Shown here one piece after another: positions 27,001 to 34,391 of a DNA stretch of 64,000 nucleotides. The translations under genes were made by a program, and so were the position numbers. The stretch spans positions 101,335 through 165,334 of the forward strand of contig NZ_JAGGJA010000010.1 of assembly GCF_026229185.1 (NCBI RefSeq), read 5' to 3'. The DNA comes from Fodinibius salsisoli. Lineage in GTDB: Bacteria > Bacteroidota > Rhodothermia > Balneolales > Balneolaceae. Every line of letters starts with the position of its first letter. Within the stretch, counting starts at the first letter, position 1. A model generated the notes under the pieces. It made no database searches. It saw only the letters and a program-made list of their open reading frames with translations, and had not been told where the DNA came from.

Positions 27001-27128
27001 TGATAGACGTGATGAGGAAAATACGAAGCGTCTATCCTGTGGCTACACTACACGATTGTGATGAAGAGGAGGGAGAGAATCCTCTGTTGCTTGATAATAC
27101 GGCATTAGGAACATTTAAACCGGAGTAA
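24009..27128 (+). CDS. large baseplate wedge protein (Pvc12/Alg12 type)
   Basis: A 1039-aa protein starting immediately after the previous stop. The N-terminus has IWTDYNVHDPGITLLELLCY, followed by AITDLGQRTSYDI, the diagnostic segment of the second eCIS baseplate wedge protein. Further typical pieces are VRDFRKLL-like TIRDFRKLLIDVEGIKNAWL, SIQEELPTTYGVSSKGI, AQAKQLKAYLAFYDQILANY and a C-terminal FFLVEHILLRPE with a CTDC-type cysteine cluster and PDRFDNLAFRRFFEQTARRE. It pairs with the J-like protein in the wedge ring. The length fits the group with enlarged baseplates. Confidence 0.92.
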   Translation: MEESITISKSEELDLSRDYERLRELGLKHIEKLSSGIWTDYNVHDPGITLLELLCYAITDLGQRTSYDIADLLADESVPSPSRENQFYTAREILTCNPVTIRDFRKLLIDVEGIKNAWLKPMEDITPPLYLDCKNSQLVYESDENLELLKLRGLYSVTLELTADPKYGDLNQFQYEIPLFDPEESDQAKSKMIIGLPDWGRWKKAGVVPDQIQWVKLANIVDIDHVSFETTIRMKAGEETLELQGWIKTEKAISDTTLLEDRIADEKIIQTYSGKLKRALFIAQTAENRLHQHRNLCEDYEEFTGIDIEEIGICADIAVAADAEIERILADLYYRLRNHIAPRVKFYTLEEMLEREIPTENIFNGPPLDHGFIDDRELEESAMNVLCSDQPEGHGDGKIYVSDLVNIIMDIEGVKAVKNIILASMYQGETLNDKVEWCLEIGKDRFPRLQIDKSDIVFYKDNIPYTADESGVEKYLRELELSERKAKRAKLADHDFPVPVGTSRQVAGYTSIQEELPTTYGVSSKGISGSITEMRRAQAKQLKAYLAFYDQILANYLAQLANVKNLFSFSSDSNSTYFYQMLYDLPEEFSFPSDDPGQRVLFAEDESPRYYQVVKDFIDEISGEASVDLDDYSTFKEKWVNYKKKTGIHDESSSHIVKELDEIVEKASTFEDRRNRFLDHLIARFGESFSDYVLLMYKIAGEGENGESRGPDELIHDKEEFLADYPSISGQRGKAFDYTAGEELWNTDNVSGFVKRLSKLLGIEHYNRRSLLCKPVDELFEPFKNEETGEWWFRLRNQGGDIVLRSEGYTTKANRDNGIESVKTHGTDSQYYERKESSDNRYYFNLKAVNGQIIGTSPMFEYEFEREEAIQEMIANLKGECDQEGFFLVEHILLRPESKEDNPLPICVSKDCTDCPGFRDPYSFRASLIVPYWPDRFDNLAFRRFFEQTARREAPAHVHLKICWADKNDIEQFESAYKAWLEANAQPSEDSSEALNHLIDVMRKIRSVYPVATLHDCDEEEGENPLLLDNTALGTFKPE

Positions 27129-27132
27129 ACCA

Positions 27133-30100
27133 ATGGATAGTCAACTTTATAATATATTCGAAGGGGATCAGGTACTTACCGCTAAAAATTTGAATGATCT
27201 GAGAGCTTACCTTGATGAGCAAGACCGGGTAAGCCGAACACATCTGAGCGGTATTGGAATTGTTTGTGGATTGGAGGTGAAAACGCCGGATTTGAGTACC
27301 ATTGAAATTACCGAAGGGGTGGGCGTGACCTCGCGCGGTTATTTGGCAAGTTTTCCGGGAGCAAGCTGCACGTATATCCGAAACTATACGGATCCCGGTA
27401 CCATTGAACCTGCACCAGGGGAAAATGAAGCCGGAATATATCCACCCTTTAAAGGTAATGAGGGAGAACAGATAAGGCTTTGGGAATTGATAGAAGTTGA
27501 GGAGGAAGAAGGAGAAGCGCCGGCCCCGGATATGTTTGAGATTAACCTGGGATCAGATGGAACGGTTATCGACGAAGATACCGAAGAGGCTATTAAGTTT
27601 AGCAACTATTGCGTGTTGCTTTACCTGGAGATGAATGATGAAGATCTGGAAGACTGCTTCGGTGATGACTGCGATGAAAATGGGATTCAACGAAACTTCG
27701 TCTGGCGAAAACTATTAATCAAGAAAACAGATTTGGACGAGATTATTGAAGCGCTCCCCGGTAGAGCCGGCTATGTGGATGCGATTAGCGCCTGCCAGAG
27801 CCTGGACGACCCTTATGTGGAGCGACTGGGATATTATGAGGATGAGAATCTTTCCCTGCTGAACTATACCAGTTTTAAAGAACTGTCAAACGATTACCAT
27901 CGAATTATAGAACAAGCCTCGGTACGCGTGGGCAAAGCACTGCATAAAAGCTATGAATCTTTCAGACCCGTCTTGGCTGAGACTTATGAAAGCCATCCTT
28001 TCCCGGATTTTAATAACGATACAGAAACAGAAAATGGCCTTTTTAAGCGTATTAGGGATGAAGTTCGGTTTAAACCTACGGCGATTCAGTATGCATATGA
28101 TTTCCTGAAAGATCTGGTTGATGCCTATGATGAATTTAGAGAAGCCGCCTGTGAAATAGCTGCCGTATGTCGGCCTAATCCAGAACTTTTTCCCCGCCAC
28201 CTGATGCTTGATTATTTGGGAACGGGACAACAAGAAAATAAACGATCTGCTTACCGGCACTATTTCCAGCCGAGCCCCATTCTTGATGGTCATCGAGATC
28301 TTAAAAGGGAGGCACGGCACCTTCACAAGCGACTTGTTAATATGATTGAGCAGTTCGAAGTCGATATGGAAGAGGATGACGAGATTCGCATTACGCCCAG
28401 CAAAACGTCTGCTGATCCCCTTAGCACCCGATCAATCCCTTATTATTACAATGTAGACAAGGTTGCAACCTTACTCCGGTTATGGAATTACCAGAAGACG
28501 CGGCTTAATAAATATGAGCTGATTCCATCCTATCATGCTGATGAGTATGCAGGACGTTCCCAGGTAGAGGCGGCGATGCATCATTATGATAGTCGTCCTT
28601 TTTTGCGGATTGAGGGGCACGTTGGCCGAAATTATGAGCGTGTGTTGGGGGAATTACAGAATTTGCAAAACCGGATCAACGTGCCTGTTAAGGTCGTGGG
28701 AGTGAAGCTAAGCCAAACTTTTACTAATACCAAGGTTTCGTATGAATGCCGATTTGAAGATTTACAGGAACTTTATGAAACCTTTAAAACGGAACTCAAC
28801 TGTTTGCTCGACGAGCAGATGAAGTTTTTCAGAGGCCTTGAAGTTAAAAAAGAATCTGCGGAAGAGGAGGAGAGTACAGGCGGGGGCAGTATAGGTATGG
28901 CAAATCTTGGAGAAGAATTCTGGGCCGACCCCGGGATAGCAGGATTTCATACCGAAGAAATAAATACGTATGATTCTCCGATAACGGGGACGCGTCGTTA
29001 TCCAAAGGAGTCTAATCCAAATACCTTCGGTTATATCTACGACAGCCTGGCAGCGCGAAAAGAAGGAGAGCAGCAGATTCTGGATTTGGCATTGAATATT
29101 GACCCAACGGTATTCAATATCGATCCCAAAATATGGATTTACCTGTTTTTGAAACCGGCCCAGCTGGCCAACAACATCCAAAAGCTGCTTAAACTGCTTC
29201 CCAAAAGGCTGGAAGATATTGAGATAGATGAGATAGAGGCGGCCTATGATCGGGTCATTCAAACGGCCAAAGAATATAAAAAGCAGCTGAAGGAAAGTGA
29301 AGAGAATCGAGAGCAGCTGGAGGGCAAAGAGCAGATTATCATATACCGCCTGGACAAGCTGATATATAGCTGCAGCATTAAGAAGTTGAAGGAACTCTAC
29401 CGAATTTATCGGGACCGGATTGAGAAGGCCCAACAGATGAATCTATTTTCGAATTTTGCGAAAAGACATTCGGGAATGGAACACATGGCAGGCGTGCCCA
29501 AAGGTGGAACATTTGTGTTGGTGTATATCGATCGCAATGAAGAACCTCTGGATAGGGATGTGCAAATAGAGGCTTCGGCTCTTCCTGTCGCAACGGAAGT
29601 GAATATTGGAAATATGGAACGCATTCGAAGAATTTCGGGGCGTACCGGTATTCGGAAAAAGGAACAGTTCACCTTCGCAGATAAAAAAGAAATCGACAGC
29701 CAGGTAAAAATTCTGTTAAAAGAGCTGCGACATGTCTCCGAGGAACAAGGCATTGGAATTGATCCGGATAAATGGACCAAGCTTAATAAAGGCATTACGG
29801 ATAAAATACGGGTCCTGCCCGAAGCCGAAGTGGATGAACGTCCACCGGACAATGTGGTGGTGGCCGATTTTGCCCTGCCGTATTTGTGTAAGAGCGATTG
29901 CCCGGAGCTGGCAACGATGGTAATTTCGCAACTGAGCTTTTCGCTGCCTAAATTTCAGTTCTGTAAAAAAGATGAAACGAAATACCCCTTTACGGTACAT
30001 CCAGAAGGAGGGGTAGTGGAAAGTAAAGGCGGTGGTGTGGTAAAAGAAGGGGAAAAATGGTTTTTCATTCCCTCGCAAGTCGTCACAGAAGGGGAAGACA

Positions 30101-31437
30101 TTCAATTTACCTATCGTGTAAATAATCAAACGGTGGTCTATAACGCCAAGATATTCAATCCCCAGGCTGATTTTGAGTTTGAGGTCGAGACGCTCGATGA
30201 CGGTTCTGTAGAAGTATCCTTTACAAATAAATCAACCGGCGGGCAATCTTATGAATGGAAATTTGGTGATGGAGCTACTTCTACCGAAGAAAATCCAGTG
30301 CATACCTATCGGGATTTTGATAATGAAGTGGCCGTGGTAACACTGAAAGCTTCGAAATTTGATTGTTCGGATGAGGCTATCAAAGAGGTGGACATTCCGC
30401 AGGAGGTCGAGGTAGAATTCCGTCTGTTGAAAGCACGAATCGTTGATGGTATTTATTGGCTCTGTGAAAATGATGATCCGTATCGATTTGTCACAAAACC
30501 CGCAGGCAGACCTATAACCGGTGATAACAGCGGCGTGATTGTAGGTGGAAACAATGAGCGTTTTCTGGCTCCCGGTCAGTACGAACCGGGTACCTATAAT
30601 TTGGGATATGCAGGAGAGTCGATGGAGGTACGGATTCTTGAGGTGCCAACCGCAGATTTTGAGATTGAATATATAGAACAGGGAGCAGCGATTGCGCAAG
30701 TTAAGCTTTCCAGGACGGGCAGTGGAGAAGTCGTAAAATGGGTTATAGACGGAAAGACGTATGATGTACAAGAGCCCGAACATACCTTCAGGGATACCGG
30801 GGAAGCTCATACAATCACCATGCAAGTTAAGTTTGAAAACGGTTGTATGGATGTAATCAAACGATCTGTTTTCATTGATTTTGCTGGCCAGGAGGAAGGT
30901 TTTGTTGATATTGATGGTATGCTGGAGGAAGTAGACGGGCACAGAAATCCAGAAATGGATAACGAAATATTTGAAGAGGGCAACCCGCTGTACGAGAGGC
31001 TGAAGAATAACCTGTTGTCGATAAAAGAGGGGATCCAGGATGAGGAAATCAAACAGCAATATATAGCCGGTGAGCGAAACGATGAGATTGCGGCTATCTA
31101 TGGCAAGCGTCTCTCAGAGGCATTTAGCCGCACGGCAGCCATGGCTCAGGATGGCAATGAGCAGTTTGTGGCGTATCTGTATGGTTACTATGAAATGGAA
31201 CTGCGGCAGCTGCTTGATATCATCGATCATCAACAGAAAGATATCTCTGCCGAAAGTAAGATGGGCCAACTGCTGATGAAGTGTGTTGAGCAACTTAAAC
31301 AGTTGAAAGAGTTAGGGGTAACGGTTGATCCGAATGACGAGCTGGCTCAAAAAGTTGCTGAGGTCAAACAGAATGCAGAAAATGAAGGAAAGGATAAGCT
31401 GGTCGCCCTGCTCGAACAGCTGGAAAATGAGCTTTAA
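27133..31437 (+). CDS. 1434-aa eCIS structural/fibre-like protein with PKD domains (Pvc13 position)
   Basis: The N-terminus (SQLYNIFEGDQVLTAKNLND, then RTHLSGIGIVCGLEV) is a module seen in large proteins encoded after the wedge genes of Bacteroidetes eCIS loci. Helical regions occupy roughly residues 230-830. Residues ~1010-1098 form a PKD domain (VEVSFTNKSTGGQSYEWKFG, DGATS, then NPVHTYRD). Residues ~1172-1252 look like a second, degenerate one (ADFEIEYIEQG ... HTFRDTGEAHTI). The last 180 residues are charged and helical. No signal peptide. PKD domains often serve in glycan or surface binding, and Pvc13 at this position is the tail fibre, so a receptor-binding or baseplate-peripheral role is inferred; no fibre-like triple-helix or adenovirus-knob motif is visible. 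Confidence 0.72.
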   Translation: MDSQLYNIFEGDQVLTAKNLNDLRAYLDEQDRVSRTHLSGIGIVCGLEVKTPDLSTIEITEGVGVTSRGYLASFPGASCTYIRNYTDPGTIEPAPGENEAGIYPPFKGNEGEQIRLWELIEVEEEEGEAPAPDMFEINLGSDGTVIDEDTEEAIKFSNYCVLLYLEMNDEDLEDCFGDDCDENGIQRNFVWRKLLIKKTDLDEIIEALPGRAGYVDAISACQSLDDPYVERLGYYEDENLSLLNYTSFKELSNDYHRIIEQASVRVGKALHKSYESFRPVLAETYESHPFPDFNNDTETENGLFKRIRDEVRFKPTAIQYAYDFLKDLVDAYDEFREAACEIAAVCRPNPELFPRHLMLDYLGTGQQENKRSAYRHYFQPSPILDGHRDLKREARHLHKRLVNMIEQFEVDMEEDDEIRITPSKTSADPLSTRSIPYYYNVDKVATLLRLWNYQKTRLNKYELIPSYHADEYAGRSQVEAAMHHYDSRPFLRIEGHVGRNYERVLGELQNLQNRINVPVKVVGVKLSQTFTNTKVSYECRFEDLQELYETFKTELNCLLDEQMKFFRGLEVKKESAEEEESTGGGSIGMANLGEEFWADPGIAGFHTEEINTYDSPITGTRRYPKESNPNTFGYIYDSLAARKEGEQQILDLALNIDPTVFNIDPKIWIYLFLKPAQLANNIQKLLKLLPKRLEDIEIDEIEAAYDRVIQTAKEYKKQLKESEENREQLEGKEQIIIYRLDKLIYSCSIKKLKELYRIYRDRIEKAQQMNLFSNFAKRHSGMEHMAGVPKGGTFVLVYIDRNEEPLDRDVQIEASALPVATEVNIGNMERIRRISGRTGIRKKEQFTFADKKEIDSQVKILLKELRHVSEEQGIGIDPDKWTKLNKGITDKIRVLPEAEVDERPPDNVVVADFALPYLCKSDCPELATMVISQLSFSLPKFQFCKKDETKYPFTVHPEGGVVESKGGGVVKEGEKWFFIPSQVVTEGEDIQFTYRVNNQTVVYNAKIFNPQADFEFEVETLDDGSVEVSFTNKSTGGQSYEWKFGDGATSTEENPVHTYRDFDNEVAVVTLKASKFDCSDEAIKEVDIPQEVEVEFRLLKARIVDGIYWLCENDDPYRFVTKPAGRPITGDNSGVIVGGNNERFLAPGQYEPGTYNLGYAGESMEVRILEVPTADFEIEYIEQGAAIAQVKLSRTGSGEVVKWVIDGKTYDVQEPEHTFRDTGEAHTITMQVKFENGCMDVIKRSVFIDFAGQEEGFVDIDGMLEEVDGHRNPEMDNEIFEEGNPLYERLKNNLLSIKEGIQDEEIKQQYIAGERNDEIAAIYGKRLSEAFSRTAAMAQDGNEQFVAYLYGYYEMELRQLLDIIDHQQKDISAESKMGQLLMKCVEQLKQLKELGVTVDPNDELAQKVAEVKQNAENEGKDKLVALLEQLENEL

Positions 31438-31446
31438 ACCATCAAA

Positions 31447-33027
31447 ATGAAAAATGAACAAACACATATTGTCGACCGGTTACGAATTGAGCTGGAAGTA
31501 TCGGGTCCGGAGCAGGCCCATGAGATGCAGGAGAAGATCAGCCAGTTGGTGGAGCAAAAGCTGAAAGCGATGCTGGATGATCTTTTTGATCAAGTACCAG
31601 GGGATCAGACGATTGTCATTGATCGCTTGCAGCTTGACCTGGGGGCTTTACCAGAAGACCGATTGGCTGCTCAATTTATGGAGAAGCTTCAAAAGCAGGT
31701 TAAACGGAAAATGCCTGACTTGATACACACAGACGGTCAAGAGAAAAGGGAAGTCCAACAATTTTCAAAGGAAGAGCTCTATTGGGAAGTCTTTCGCCAT
31801 TATCTGCTAACGGGGAGCTATCCCTGGTTTGTCTCCGATCATTCGGATGATCGGATCCTCAAAGATCCGGGCGAATTGTATGAGATGATATTGAGAGAAA
31901 ATAAAACTACTCTGGCTGATTTTTTAAACAAAAATGGAAGTAACCCTAATGTGCGAAAGCGGTTAATCCACCTGTTGAATGGAGGTCAATTTGAAAAATT
32001 AAGCAGTGACATTCTCACCGAGACTGAAAATTATGAACAGCTTAAAAAAATCTTGATTGAAGCAGGCGTCAATATCGAAATGGTACGGGCCGGACTAAAA
32101 AATGTGCGATTAGCTACCGTTGGTGAAAAGGCAGCAAATGTCGATATGCTGAAGCTTTTTTTTGAACCTTTTGTAGATCGGGGAGATGAGGAACAACTAT
32201 TGCACCGGATAGATCAATCATTTAATAACATTAAGTTATTGCAAGGCAATTTATTGGTGGATTCAGTTAAGGAAATTATAGTACTATATCATCTTTTGAT
32301 AATCTTAAGAGAGGAGGGGGCGCCAGATGATATGAAAGAAGCGTTATCAGATTTATCTGATCTCAAACAGGCAGACGGTTACCTGAGAAGAATAAAAAAT
32401 AAGGGGTTATCATCCCGGGAAATTGAAGTCTTGAAAGAAGAGATTAGTCAAAAGATAGCAGATAGAATAGGCGCTGGTGAAGAGGAATCATCCGCCAAGA
32501 AACAGAAATCTGAAAGCAAGGAAAAAGATTCATTTTACATTACTAACGGCGGACTCATTTTGTTGTGGCCTTTTTTACCAAAGTTTTTCCGTAGTCTTGA
32601 ACTTATTGCTGACCGACAATTTATAGATCAGGCATCACGGGTGAAAGCCATCCACATGTTGCAGTACCTGGCAAGTGGAGAGCAATCTACTTATGAATAT
32701 GTGATGGTGTTTAATAAGGTGCTTTGTGGCTATCCCATAGAACGTCCCTTTTCAGCTAAGGTTGAATTTTCTGACAATGAAATTGAAGAGGCGGATGAGC
32801 TTTTAAATGCTGTTATCAACCGATGGGAAGCATTAAAGAGCACTTCTGTGCAAGGGCTTCAGCAAAGTTTTATCCAGCGCAATGCTCGTCTTATTGAACA
32901 GCCTGACCAGTGGCAGTTACAGGTCGAATCCAAGGGATATGACATGCTGCTGGATAAATTACCCTGGGGCATTTCGGTTGCACGATTGCCCTGGATGGAA
33001 AAGCCTATATATGTAAACTGGAGGTAA
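31447..33027 (+). CDS. eCIS tape-measure protein (Pvc14 type)
   Basis: A 526-aa protein with the CIS tape-measure domain signature. The N-terminus is HIVDRLRIELEVSGPEQAHE, followed by QTIVIDRLQLDLGAL. The centre has LYWEVFRHYLLTGSYPWFV. The C-terminal half is FYITNGGLILLWPFLPKFFR, HMLQYLASGEQSTYEYVMVF and NKVLCGYPIERPF, ending in a Trp-rich LPWGISVARLPWMEKPIYVNW. Such proteins set particle length in PVC/Afp. Ten bases separate it from the gene before and five from the ATPase after. Confidence 0.93.
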   Translation: MKNEQTHIVDRLRIELEVSGPEQAHEMQEKISQLVEQKLKAMLDDLFDQVPGDQTIVIDRLQLDLGALPEDRLAAQFMEKLQKQVKRKMPDLIHTDGQEKREVQQFSKEELYWEVFRHYLLTGSYPWFVSDHSDDRILKDPGELYEMILRENKTTLADFLNKNGSNPNVRKRLIHLLNGGQFEKLSSDILTETENYEQLKKILIEAGVNIEMVRAGLKNVRLATVGEKAANVDMLKLFFEPFVDRGDEEQLLHRIDQSFNNIKLLQGNLLVDSVKEIIVLYHLLIILREEGAPDDMKEALSDLSDLKQADGYLRRIKNKGLSSREIEVLKEEISQKIADRIGAGEEESSAKKQKSESKEKDSFYITNGGLILLWPFLPKFFRSLELIADRQFIDQASRVKAIHMLQYLASGEQSTYEYVMVFNKVLCGYPIERPFSAKVEFSDNEIEEADELLNAVINRWEALKSTSVQGLQQSFIQRNARLIEQPDQWQLQVESKGYDMLLDKLPWGISVARLPWMEKPIYVNWR

Positions 33028-33031
33028 TGAT

Positions 33032-34375
33032 ATGTCGAATGCTGAGCACTTAGAAAAAGAACTCCAATGGTTTTCACAGGTACTGGATGTTCGCTTCAAA
33101 ATATATTTCGACAAGGAATGTGCGGTTGATAATATTTTTGCATTACAACCGCCCCGGCTCAATGGACAGGTTTCCAATTATTCACGTTTTTTGGATGATT
33201 TTGAGCTCAACAAAGCGGAAAGGCTTACACTTTTACTTAGTCTTATTCCCCATGTTCGGCCCGAAATTTTAGACATTTTTTTCACCCAGAATGCACACTA
33301 CAATCGGGGTTTTACGGAGTTTGGTGGGTTGAAGGGAAAAAAATACAGTGGTTTTTTGCCTACCGGAGAGACGGCTATGTTTTTATTGAGCGGGGGAGAC
33401 CTTAAGAAGCGATTTCAGTATCACTACCTGTTTGATCAGGATCACCTTTTTGCCCAAAAAAATATTTTAAGCCTGGATCAGTCGACCGAAGAGGAGCCGT
33501 TATTCAGTGGAACCCTACAGCTGGATAGCGATTATGTCGATCACTTTACCACCGGCAAAACGACAAAACCCACTTTTAGTACAAACTTTCCTGCCAAGCG
33601 GATCCAGACTGCCTTAACGTGGGATGATTTAGTATTGCCTCCAGCGACGATGGAACAAATTGAGGAAGTGACCGCCTGGTTGAAACACGGGCAGACGCTC
33701 ATGGACGAATGGGGATTGAAGAAACGTATTCTTCCCGGGTTTCGGGTCCTCTTTCATGGCCCTTCGGGCACGGGCAAAACACTTACTGCTTCGCTTTTAG
33801 GTAAGATTAGTGAACAGGAGTTGTACCGGGTGGACCTGTCTCTTACCGTATCCAAATATATTGGAGAGACTGAAAAAAACCTGGCGCGGGTATTCGATCG
33901 TGCTTCGGATAAACAATGGATCCTCTTTTTCGATGAAGCAGATGCCTTATTCGGTAAACGTACGGAAATAAGCAGTGCCCACGACCGATATGCCAATCAG
34001 GAGGTTTCGTATTTGCTACAGCGCATGGAAGATTATCCCGGAATGGTCATCCTGGCAACTAATCTGAAGAGCAATATTGATGAAGCCTTTACCCGTCGGT
34101 TTCAGTCGGTCATTTATTTTCCAGTCCCGGGTAAAGAAGAGCGACTTGAGCTCTGGAAAAATGCCTTTCCTGAACAAATTACATTCCATGATTCAGTCAA
34201 TTTAGAAAAATTAGCCGATGAGTATGAGTTAACCGGGGCCTCTATTATGAATGTGGTGCGTTACTGTTCACTGATGGCATTGAATAACGGAGAGAGTCAA
34301 ACCTCGGGAATAACCCAGGATGCCATCAGGCAGGGCATAAAAAAAGAATATCAGAAAGAGGGCCGAACGTTGTAA
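33032..34375 (+). CDS. AAA+ ATPase of the eCIS cluster (Pvc15 type)
   Basis: A 447-aa ATPase. The C-terminal half has Walker A HGPSGTGKTLTASLLG near residue 242, sensor and Walker B ILFFDEADALFGKRTEISSA, and the arginine-finger region DEAFTRRFQSVIYFPVPGKE. The N-terminal ~180 residues contain ERLTLLLSLIPHVRPEILDIFF, a typical N-domain of this family. Pvc15 is needed for loading or unfolding the payload rather than being part of the mature particle. It lies directly before the putative effector gene, which fits a loading function. Confidence 0.95.
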   Translation: MSNAEHLEKELQWFSQVLDVRFKIYFDKECAVDNIFALQPPRLNGQVSNYSRFLDDFELNKAERLTLLLSLIPHVRPEILDIFFTQNAHYNRGFTEFGGLKGKKYSGFLPTGETAMFLLSGGDLKKRFQYHYLFDQDHLFAQKNILSLDQSTEEEPLFSGTLQLDSDYVDHFTTGKTTKPTFSTNFPAKRIQTALTWDDLVLPPATMEQIEEVTAWLKHGQTLMDEWGLKKRILPGFRVLFHGPSGTGKTLTASLLGKISEQELYRVDLSLTVSKYIGETEKNLARVFDRASDKQWILFFDEADALFGKRTEISSAHDRYANQEVSYLLQRMEDYPGMVILATNLKSNIDEAFTRRFQSVIYFPVPGKEERLELWKNAFPEQITFHDSVNLEKLADEYELTGASIMNVVRYCSLMALNNGESQTSGITQDAIRQGIKKEYQKEGRTL

Positions 34376-34391
34376 CGTAAATTATCTTGCT

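Noticed and set aside
30232..31059. 275-aa minus-strand ORF within the PKD-domain gene
   Set aside because: A reverse-strand shadow; composition is rich in Phe/Ile/His with no domain pattern.
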